Source: Parasediminibacterium sp046546515
GTDB taxonomy: Bacteria; Bacteroidota; Bacteroidia; Chitinophagales; Chitinophagaceae
Direction of reading: 5' to 3'
Assembly (NCBI RefSeq): GCF_046546515.1
Contig: NZ_JBKHKJ010000003.1
Location: 1-64,000, forward strand
DNA: 64,000 bases
The notes beneath the pieces were generated by a model that was not told where the DNA came from, did no database searches, and saw only the letters and a program-made list of their open reading frames with translations. Below, in pieces: positions 26,600 through 33,734 of the stretch; position 1 is the first letter of the stretch, and each line of letters opens with the position of its first letter. The position numbers were made by a program, and so were the translations under genes.

Positions 26600-29500
26600 T
26601 TACTTACTCCCCACCACTTCTTTTCCATCACGCATTACCATCACTTTGGTTCTGTTGGTAGCATCTACAGCAAAATCTAGCACATCTTTTTGTCCATCTT
26701 TCCAAGCAATGGTCGTAATTGACCCTTCGGTTGTGATGGTTGGCAACTCTTCCCCATATTTAAAAGGTATCAACAACACTTTAAAGTTGGCAGTAACAGT
26801 GTTTTTATTGATTGCCAATCGATTGTAAGAGCCAATGCTTTGTACAAAATTGGTAAACTTTATCCCATCGGCTTTAGTGGCTTCTTTCACAGTTTCCATT
26901 ACAACATTATTCTCCTCATTGGGTTTGGCAATGCTGTAAACCAGCAATAATGGGTCGCCTGTTTTAGGTGATAGAGGGGCTACATCTGTTCCTTTAGCCC
27001 AATCTTTTTCTAATTTATCGTCGTGTGCTAGCACCACTGCCCCTTTTGGCACATTCTTGTAATCGGCTTTCCAAACACCTTTTGCAGTCATGGCAGTCCA
27101 TTGGTATAAGTGTTGGTTTGCATCTTTCTTGGCATCGTCCACAATTATTGAATACGGATGATTACCTTTTATCAAGCCTGCCGAACGATAAACATATTCA
27201 ACTGGATTCCACAAAGCCCTTAGGTTGGGCACAAAATTGGAAAAATTGTAAGATGGCCACCAATACCTCATTTTGTAATGGGTAGTACCTACAAAATACT
27301 TGAAGTTATCAGGCCGTGTTTCCAATTCCCAGCCATCTTTGGCAACCGATGAATCGATGGTACTGAACCCTTCCCCCCATTTCATCGGCACTTGCGTGCA
27401 CCATTGATAGGTATATGAATAAGTCATATTCTCTGAACTGAACGCACCCATTGGCTTTAGGTTTGCACCTAAATAATCGCCTCCTGCTGCTGGGCCTTCT
27501 GCTTCTGCTTTGCCATCTATAATAACCTCATTGTGGTATCGGGCTGAGTATGCCTTCGGCGATGGCGATTCCGTAATCCAGTTTACACCAAGCCCTGAGA
27601 AATAAAACATGCCTATATCTGCATGGTGATGGCCAGAACCAATATAGTGGTTGTTGCGCGTATGGAAACAAAGCCAAGTGGCATTTTCAGTATTGTCAGA
27701 GGAAGCAGAAAGGATGCCGTGGGTTTCGGTATTCCAAATAGTTGGCAGTTTCAAATCTTCTCGAGTAGTGGGTTTCCAATCCGTTACATAAGGAAAAGAA
27801 AAAACAAACCCTGGATAGCTAGTCCCTGGCAAACGCACGCCACTAATTTTCTTTTCTAGTTGGGCTTTGTAGGCATTCAAATCTAGTTGCGCTACATTTA
27901 TGTCTGGAAATGCATTTTGCAACAGATAATCTGCTGCTCGGTCGTTCGGATAAAATGATTTAATACTCATCACACTTGGTGAAGAAAAAGCACTGCCACC
28001 CCAAGTGCCACTGCTTAATGTTTCTTTTCTGTTTGGCGAGGTGGTATAAACTTGTGCAGTAAGCATTTTTCTAAAATGCGGATGGCCAAAAAGGTTGTCC
28101 CCACGGCGCGCTTGCAATAGCATCGACAAAAATTCAAATTGGAAACCTCCCCCGCTTTTGCCATTGCTTTCAAACATCTGGCCTTTGTTATCAATACCCC
28201 ATTCCAAAAAATCGCTAGTTAGTTCGCTACCAGTGGCATAGCCTTCTGGGTCAAAACCATCAAGCCCTTCTATTTCAGCCTCGCATATATAATGGGTCAA
28301 ATGCCAAGTAACATGGTTCACGTCCCTGAACCCCCTGCGTGGGCCATCGCCCCCTTCTGCAACACGGCCATAAGTGGCTTTGGCTATCAGGCGTTCCACA
28401 AATTTCCTTTGCGCTGCCGTCATGTATTTCCCAGCATAGTCCAGGGACAAAGCCAAATCCATGTGTGGCACCATGCCAATCATGCCACGCCAAACGGTTT
28501 CAGCATTGTTAGCATCGTCGCCACTAATGCCAAACTCGCTATCGGAAGTCCGCAGGTGATTTTCTACCAGTTTATCTGCAATAATGTAATAGTTGCAAAG
28601 GGCATCAGCCACTTTTTTTCCCAAGGTTTCATTGTCTGTTAACAAACAATACAAAGCCATTGTGGTAAGGCAATTGGTAATATAGTTGGTGTGGGAAGTC
28701 TGAATGCCAGGTTTAAAATCCTTGGTCAATCCTACAACGGCATAGGTATTAGTACCCATGCCAGCAGGAACGTTCTTGTCAAAATCGCCGCTTGCCAGTT
28801 TATCAAATAATTTACCATCACTGGTTGTTGGGTCAAACCAAGTTTTCTTAAATAAAATCTCAATCTCTGCCATTGATTTTTGGGCAGTTTTATTTTCACT
28901 TATATGTTTCCTTAGCATTGGCAAATCTTCGGGGCTAAACAACAACCTTGGATAAACACCAGGAGCAGGTACTTTACTGCCTAATAAAGATTGGTTGAAA
29001 CCACTATAATCGTACTGGCTTTTTGGCGTAACAGGCCATTCGGTTTCCTTACCTTCTTCCAACGCCTTTAGGTCTTCGGGTTTCACACGGGCGTGGTCTG
29101 TCCATTTTCCTTGTGCTTTTAACGTAGGCACATATTTAGTAGCAATATCTGGATCCATCAATTTTTCAGGTGTATCGAAAATACTCACGATACAGTCGCT
29201 CAAAACAGGGTCGCTATCTTGATAGGTAATGGGCTTATCGCTGATGAGCAAAAGCCCTCTTTTGGTCAGCAATATTTGTTTGCCCAATGCTTTTGCCAAA
29301 TCATCCGCAGCGAAATAAACAGCCCCATTGATGGTTATTTTTTCTACCGAAGCGGGAATGATATAAGCTGGCCTATCTACCTCATACACCCAACGGGGTT
29401 GTAATACTTCCAAGCCTTTCGGGATGGGTTTAGGGTGTATTTCTTTCTGGCTCATGATGGTTGCAAATGCTTCTGGCACAAATATTTTACCATTCTGCTT

Positions 29501-29743
29501 TACTGCTTCTGCACGGAGGATGTCTTTGGTGTCTAGCCTTATTTTATAGCCATTCACATAAGCATAGCGGCTACCAGCAAACAAGGCTGTAGTACCCTTC
29601 AACGCTTCCAAGGCACGGGGGCGTGCAGAACGGGTGTAGGGCAGGCCAGCATCTTGCGGTGGCGGGGTAAGTTTAGGGGTTTGAGCATTGGTAAAAACAC
29701 ACACAATAAGTGGTGCAACAAAGGCAAGTAACTTTTTTTTCAT
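26600..29743 (-). CDS. heparinase II/III-type polysaccharide lyase with N-terminal stalk-like domain
   Basis: A 1047-residue secreted protein (signal peptide to about residue 20). Residues about 55-210 resemble the copper-amine-oxidase N-terminal (stalk/wall-binding) domain, seen as a duplicated beta-alpha-beta pattern with YVNGYKI and KIFVPEAF. An (alpha/alpha) toroid follows to about residue 600. The heparinase II/III beta-sheet domain then carries GSGHHHADIGMFYFSG and the YSARYHNEVIIDG segment. Such lyases cleave uronic-acid-containing glycans by beta-elimination using Tyr and His residues. It is a diverged paralogue of the 856-residue protein at 38468: both share a PVEY..R.AGL.KG segment followed by IIVDD or LIVDD. 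Substrate is unknown. Confidence 0.82.
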   Translation of the reverse strand: MKKKLLAFVAPLIVCVFTNAQTPKLTPPPQDAGLPYTRSARPRALEALKGTTALFAGSRYAYVNGYKIRLDTKDILRAEAVKQNGKIFVPEAFATIMSQKEIHPKPIPKGLEVLQPRWVYEVDRPAYIIPASVEKITINGAVYFAADDLAKALGKQILLTKRGLLLISDKPITYQDSDPVLSDCIVSIFDTPEKLMDPDIATKYVPTLKAQGKWTDHARVKPEDLKALEEGKETEWPVTPKSQYDYSGFNQSLLGSKVPAPGVYPRLLFSPEDLPMLRKHISENKTAQKSMAEIEILFKKTWFDPTTSDGKLFDKLASGDFDKNVPAGMGTNTYAVVGLTKDFKPGIQTSHTNYITNCLTTMALYCLLTDNETLGKKVADALCNYYIIADKLVENHLRTSDSEFGISGDDANNAETVWRGMIGMVPHMDLALSLDYAGKYMTAAQRKFVERLIAKATYGRVAEGGDGPRRGFRDVNHVTWHLTHYICEAEIEGLDGFDPEGYATGSELTSDFLEWGIDNKGQMFESNGKSGGGFQFEFLSMLLQARRGDNLFGHPHFRKMLTAQVYTTSPNRKETLSSGTWGGSAFSSPSVMSIKSFYPNDRAADYLLQNAFPDINVAQLDLNAYKAQLEKKISGVRLPGTSYPGFVFSFPYVTDWKPTTREDLKLPTIWNTETHGILSASSDNTENATWLCFHTRNNHYIGSGHHHADIGMFYFSGLGVNWITESPSPKAYSARYHNEVIIDGKAEAEGPAAGGDYLGANLKPMGAFSSENMTYSYTYQWCTQVPMKWGEGFSTIDSSVAKDGWELETRPDNFKYFVGTTHYKMRYWWPSYNFSNFVPNLRALWNPVEYVYRSAGLIKGNHPYSIIVDDAKKDANQHLYQWTAMTAKGVWKADYKNVPKGAVVLAHDDKLEKDWAKGTDVAPLSPKTGDPLLLVYSIAKPNEENNVVMETVKEATKADGIKFTNFVQSIGSYNRLAINKNTVTANFKVLLIPFKYGEELPTITTEGSITTIAWKDGQKDVLDFAVDATNRTKVMVMRDGKEVVGSK

Positions 29744-30330
29744 AAACTATCTTCTCGTTAAATGGGGTGATTGTTTGAATAAACCATTAAAATAGATGAA
29801 TTCAGAGGCTTTATTATTAAAAAGGTTTAATGGAAAGCCAAAATTTTAGGGAAATAATCTAATAAAGGAAAATAACGTTTATCAACTTTGGGAATGGTGT
29901 ATGTCAGTCTTTCTATCAGGCATAAGCCCCCCAAAACAAACAAGCAACCAAAAATTTTCAGGATATACATGGCAATTATTTAGTATCGTCTTTAAGAAAG
30001 GCAATGCTAATGTTTAATATGCCAGCGGACTTGTGTGTATGTGCCTAACACTATACTGCATGGGGCAAAATAGATTGAAAAAAGAGGATAATGGAGCCGA
30101 AGGCTGCTTAAAAGTTTGTATGCTAGATTATGGAGTTTTACATGTAAGGCCTTGTTTTGACGTATCCAATTACGGTTGTAGTTTTAGCTTTTATCATATC
30201 CATTTTTCCTAGCTTTTTATTAAAATAGTTTCAGTTTTGCCAATTTTTGGTGTTTTTTCCTCCTTTGTCGTTTTTGAAAAATCGCTTTCACTCATTTAAA
30301 CCATTAATTATCAACAATATAGCAAAATTT
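29744..30330. other. gene-free stretch upstream of the heparinase-type gene
   Basis: No reading frame of useful length, RNA gene or strong hairpin was recognised here. The sequence is AT-rich and may carry the promoter of the minus-strand operon, but no confident -7/-33 pair was found. Confidence 0.5.
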
Positions 30331-30334
30331 TTGT

Positions 30335-30440
30335 GCGTGTTTTATGCGTGTTTTGTGCGTACTTTTTGAGTGATTTGTGCGTATTTTGTGAGTGATTTGT
30401 GAGAAAAAGTGAGTGATTTATGGGTGATAAACGCAACACC
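30335..30440. repeat. 11-bp tandem array (opposite orientation to 4343)
   Basis: Units such as GCGTGTTTTGT and GAGTGATTTGT start at 30335, 30346, 30357, 30368, 30379, 30390, 30401, 30411, 30422 and 30433, that is 11-base steps with a single 10. The reverse complement (for example GCACAAAATAC) is the same motif as the array at 4343-4402. Confidence 0.85.
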
Positions 30441-30586
30441 CAATTTTGGCACTACAACTATTTTAATATTAGCAAAAAAAGAACTACGATAAAAATGCCT
30501 AAATATTAGCTTGTAAATAATTTTGTATCAAGTGCATTTCTGGCATAAAGATACGTGTTTTGTAAATTGGAGGCACTTGCTTTTAT

Positions 30587-30617
30587 TCTAGCGGTTGGTG
30601 TCTCACCAACCGCTAGA
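30587..30617. repeat. REP palindrome 1
   Basis: TCTAGCGGTTGGTG and CACCAACCGCTAGA form a perfect 14-bp stem closed by the triloop TCT. It is identical to REP 2 at 30773. Confidence 0.9.
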
Positions 30618-30666
30618 TAAATAAAGAGCCTTTTCTAATGTTTCGTATCTCACCAACCAACGTAAG

Positions 30667-30770
30667 CTAATCCCGAAAATCCTTTACTATGCCAAATTGG
30701 TCACTACCATCAAGGTAAAACCCTGCACTACTCCATAAATATTCTTCAGGATACCTACAAAGCGACCATT
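30667..30770 (-). pseudogene. duplicated 3' end of the RAYT transposase gene
   Basis: This 104-base stretch repeats the last 34 codons of the transposase at 30854 almost exactly. In the same frame it reads a C-terminal fragment ending DQFGIVKDFRD, with one substitution (SSAGFYL for SSARFYL). Together with REP 1 it forms a unit of about 186 bases tandemly duplicated from REP 2 plus the true gene end. It has no start and cannot be functional. Confidence 0.85.
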
Positions 30771-30772
30771 TA

Positions 30773-30803
30773 TCTAGCGGTTGGTGTCTCACCAACCGCT
30801 AGA
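30773..30803. repeat. REP palindrome 2
   Basis: Same perfect 14-bp stem and TCT loop as REP 1. It lies 51 bases past the stop of the RAYT gene, within the second unit of the tandem duplication. Confidence 0.9.
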
Positions 30804-30853
30804 TAAAATGAAGGGCCTTTTCTAATGTTTCGTATCTCAACAACCAACATAAG

Positions 30854-31399
30854 CTAATCCCGAAAATCCTTTACTATACCAAATTGGTCACTACCATCAA
30901 GGTAAAACCGTGCACTACTCCATAAATATTCTTCAGGATACCTACAAAGCGACCATTTTTCTTTAATGGGATTATTATGGATGTATTTTAATTTGTCCAT
31001 TAAAATTATCTCCGAACTTATCTGGATAGCAAGAGGGTCACGTTTCCAAAATTGAAATGACCTATCACTTTTATCTGATTTATATTGTTGCAATAAGGTT
31101 GGATTAACCTGTAATAAATATTTTCTAAAAGCATGGGCAGTAAATTTTGTAAAGCTACCGGCCACACTTTCTTTGCCATTCATCTTCAAAATGTTCCAAA
31201 TTAAATGGATGTGGTTAGGCATTATTACATACCCATAAATATCTGCCAATTCATTTTTTACCAGATATTGCCAAGATTGAATAATAATCATCTTTAAATC
31301 ATCATTAGCTAGTAGGTGTTGAAAATGGTGAATGGTATCTGTATAAAAATAAGCCTGCCTAAAGCCCATTTGCCCCTGTCTTCTATGGATTATATGCAT
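30854..31399 (-). CDS. REP-associated tyrosine transposase (RAYT, Y1/HUH)
   Basis: A 181-residue HUH endonuclease-type transposase of the Y1_Tnp/IS200-like superfamily. H63-I64-H65 in MPNHIHLIW is the metal-binding HUH pair, and the later LKYIHNNPIKEKW segment is typical of REP-associated transposases, with a candidate nucleophilic Tyr in or next to it. RAYTs nick and mobilise single-stranded REP palindromes and are usually domesticated, single-copy genes flanked by the REPs they recognise. That is exactly the arrangement here: two REPs with TCT loops on the 3' side and two with AGA loops on the 5' side. Start at 31399 gives MHIIHRRQGQ; upstream bases show no better ATG. Confidence 0.92.
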   Translation of the reverse strand: MHIIHRRQGQMGFRQAYFYTDTIHHFQHLLANDDLKMIIIQSWQYLVKNELADIYGYVIMPNHIHLIWNILKMNGKESVAGSFTKFTAHAFRKYLLQVNPTLLQQYKSDKSDRSFQFWKRDPLAIQISSEIILMDKLKYIHNNPIKEKWSLCRYPEEYLWSSARFYLDGSDQFGIVKDFRD

Positions 31400-31479
31400 G
31401 ATACTAGATATCTATTTTACTCGTCGCAAAATACTGATTATTAAATAAGAAATATTGGGATATATTGGGATGAAATTTC

Positions 31480-31508
31480 CTAATGATTGCTGAGACACCA
31501 ACCATTAG
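31480..31508. repeat. REP palindrome 3 (imperfect)
   Basis: CTAATGATTGCTG and CACCAACCATTAG pair at 11 of 13 positions around an AGA loop. It keeps the GACACCAACC core in the opposite orientation to REPs 1 and 2. Confidence 0.75.
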
Positions 31509-31545
31509 AAGAAGGTATTTAATATTAGTAATGTTTCTGGATTAT

Positions 31546-31584
31546 TTTTTCTATAGGTTGGTGAGACACCAACCTATAGAAAAA
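31546..31584. repeat. REP palindrome 4 (18-bp perfect stem)
   Basis: TTTTTCTATAGGTTGGTG and its exact complement form an 18-bp stem with an AGA triloop. The outer stem differs from REPs 1-2 (CTATA for CTAGC), but the GGTTGGTG core is conserved. It directly precedes the truncated T9SS-domain frame. Confidence 0.9.
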
Positions 31585-31597
31585 CAGCTATACCTCA

Positions 31598-32335
31598 GTG
31601 GCTTTGTATGACAATGATACCTTATTGAACCTGCCGCTGGCACTGCAAAAAGCCAGCTTCGATTCAATAGTGCTTACCGCTCAATGGAAAAACCCAAGCA
31701 TTGGCAAACATGCCTTGGTAGCCCATTTGCTAGATAGCACCGTTTGGGATTTCCCTTCCAGCCCTGTTGCTTTTACCATAAGTGCCCCACTACCTGTTAC
31801 CATCACCCATTTCAACGCCTCCCCTAGCGGCTGCGGGGCGATTGTATTGTGGGATGTAGCCGATGAAACAAACGTGCAAACCTATCAACTACAGCAAAGC
31901 GATGCCGCAGGCATATTTACCACAATGAAAACAATATTAGCAGCAAACAATGGCAGCAACAACAGCTATACCACCCAGGTACCCCAAACTACTACCACGG
32001 CATATTACAGGCTGCTATTGCAAACCAACACAGGCCAGCAGCTATACAGCCAAACAGCCAAAGTGCAAACGGATTGCTCGGAAAAAGAAACCCTTGCATT
32101 GCTGCCCAACCCTTCCCAAAAAGGGCGTAGCGCTAGCCTTAGCTACAAAAACGTTGCTTCCGCCAGCATACAATCTGCCATTGCCATATATGATGCTGCG
32201 GGCAAGATGGTTTACCAACAACCCGTTTCCTGGCAAAAAGGTGATAACCAATACAAGCTGCCTACATTGCCCACGGGCATGTACATCATTAAACTGCTGC
32301 ACAATGGCATGGCGGTTAAATGGCAGGTGCTGTAA
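31598..32335 (+). pseudogene. 5'-truncated T9SS-sorted surface protein fragment
   Basis: The frame encodes 245 residues with no signal peptide and only a GTG as first possible start; going upstream it is closed by a TAG inside REP 4. What remains is a beta-sandwich (residues about 10-70), a linker region beginning PLPVTITHFNA and a C-terminal type IX sorting domain (residues about 165-245). The latter includes ALLPNPSQKG, SAIAIYDAAGKMVYQQPV and LPTGMYIIKLLHNG. A T9SS cargo must have an N-terminal Sec signal, so this is best read as the 3' end of a larger cell-surface or secreted protein cut off at the REP. Confidence 0.7.
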
Positions 32336-32784
32336 AAATTGCCACAAAGGCACGAAAACACGTAGCACAAAGAAAAGTTGCTTATTAAGTGCAAGTTTGG
32401 CCAATCTGTCACGAAGTAACGCATGTACAAAAATCATTACCGTACTCTTCAACCTCAACGGCTTTAAACCCCACACCGCCGAAAGTATCGGCTACGACAA
32501 AAACGCTGGCTTTATCTTCTTTTATATTCACAATTCGAGCGTGGATGAGGAGGAGCTTATAGTGTTAGGGTGAAGGCGTAGATTTGTCATAACAAACAGG
32601 CTGGTGTATGTTCTCTGAACTGTGCCTAGCCATTGCTTATTTTGAGATATTGACAAACATCCCTAAATTGTCGAAAGCAAAAAACAAGAACTCCGGCAAG
32701 CACGGGCCGGGAGTCCTGCGCCAGAAAATTCAAAGACTTTCCCAAGCATTTAATTGTTATTTTTAAATTTAATCAATATAAAAA
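32336..32784. other. gene-poor stretch with a possible coding remnant
   Basis: No complete gene is supported. Plus-strand bases of about 32440-32573 have coding-like codon use and end in a stop, reading ...NGFKPHTAESIGYDKNAG and then SSVDEEELIVLG. This may be the tail of a destroyed gene. The rest shows nothing recognisable. Confidence 0.35.
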
Positions 32785-33552
32785 ATGTCAGATAAAATAT
32801 TAGTTAACAACCAATCCTTTTTTTATGATAGTTTAAAATACATGTATAGTTTACGACCTAAAAACAAATATGAAATTAGGGGCAAATTAAGTGGTGTTTC
32901 ATATTCAAGCAGTCCTGATACGTCCATTGAAAGTGGGCAAGATTTTCCAATAATATTACAAAATATAAGAATAATAAACTCTGCAATTGTGATTAATTGC
33001 TTTGCTTTATTTGAAAGTGCTTTTGAAAGTTGTCTTTTAAAGAACTTAAACACATCATCGTTGACTGGAGTTCAAGAGAAAATTGTAAGTAATTATATTA
33101 ATGATATAATAAAACTAAGTAGCGAAGTACGTTATGCTGCAGAATTTAAGTCAATTACTGGCAAAAGATTGAAAGATTTTTTTTCTTCATTTGAATATGA
33201 AAAATATGAAATTATTAAAGAATTTTATTTACTCAGGAATTTAATTGTACATGGTTCAGCGACAAAGCAGGTTCATATCAATGTAGAAGCCTACAGTAAA
33301 TTCGAGATGGACTTAGATGATAAAGAATATCAAAACTTAGTTGAATTTATAAAATCAAAAAAAAAGATAGAGGTTTCAAATCATCTTTTTTCACTTGATG
33401 TAATGTTGTCATGTAATGACATCATTGATATGCTTTTTGTTGCGGTAATTACTGTTTCTGCCAAACTTACAGAGGACGTCAAGTTATTCAAGTTTATAGA
33501 TGAGAATAAAAACATTTTTAAAGCTGCTGGCTTCGCTTCACATTTATTTTAG
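32785..33552 (+). CDS. HEPN-domain protein, putative RNase
   Basis: A 255-residue soluble, mainly helical protein. Residues 151-156 read RNLIVH, fitting the HEPN Rx4-6H motif whose Arg and His form the RNA-cleaving centre in HEPN dimers; a helical segment at 66-90 (NCFALFESAFESCLL) is the usual partner helix. HEPN proteins of this kind act as toxins, abortive-infection effectors or defence-associated RNases. No adjacent MNT nucleotidyltransferase antitoxin or other defence gene is present, so it stands alone. The gene is markedly richer in A/T than the neighbouring CAZyme genes (codons such as AAA, ATA, TTA dominate), suggesting acquisition. Function is inference from a single motif. Confidence 0.65.
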   Translation: MSDKILVNNQSFFYDSLKYMYSLRPKNKYEIRGKLSGVSYSSSPDTSIESGQDFPIILQNIRIINSAIVINCFALFESAFESCLLKNLNTSSLTGVQEKIVSNYINDIIKLSSEVRYAAEFKSITGKRLKDFFSSFEYEKYEIIKEFYLLRNLIVHGSATKQVHINVEAYSKFEMDLDDKEYQNLVEFIKSKKKIEVSNHLFSLDVMLSCNDIIDMLFVAVITVSAKLTEDVKLFKFIDENKNIFKAAGFASHLF

Positions 33553-33576
33553 TTACTCCAGCCAGTCCATTTTATT

Positions 33577-33624
33577 TAATCCCAACTAAAACAACACAAA
33601 TAAAAGAAGTTCTGCTAGTGCTGT
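33577..33624. repeat. about 50-bp dispersed repeat, copy 1
   Basis: It reads TTAATCCCAACTAAAACAAC followed by ACAAATAAAAGAAG and a TGCTAGTGC end. Related copies occur at 37527-37580 and 38225-38270. All sit in gaps of the accessory segment. Confidence 0.5.
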
Positions 33625-33640
33625 TTATTAAAAAGCACAA

Positions 33641-33700
33641 AGGGCATATAAGTACTTTGTACACCCAGATAAGTGGGTAAACTTTGTATTTATATGCCCT
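33641..33700. terminator. long hairpin between convergent genes
   Basis: AGGGCATATAA pairs exactly with TTATATGCCCT, and an inner ACCCAGATAAGTGGGT adds a second stem. It lies between the ends of the HEPN gene and the minus-strand beta-helix gene, a normal place for a bidirectional terminator. Confidence 0.5.
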
Positions 33701-33734
33701 GTTGTAATAGCCTTAAACCGCTAAGAATAGTTTG

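Noticed and set aside
31950..32573. 207-residue frame overlapping the T9SS fragment
   Set aside because: Most of it is an out-of-frame shadow of the sorting domain. Only the last 45 codons, beyond 32440, might be a remnant of another gene.
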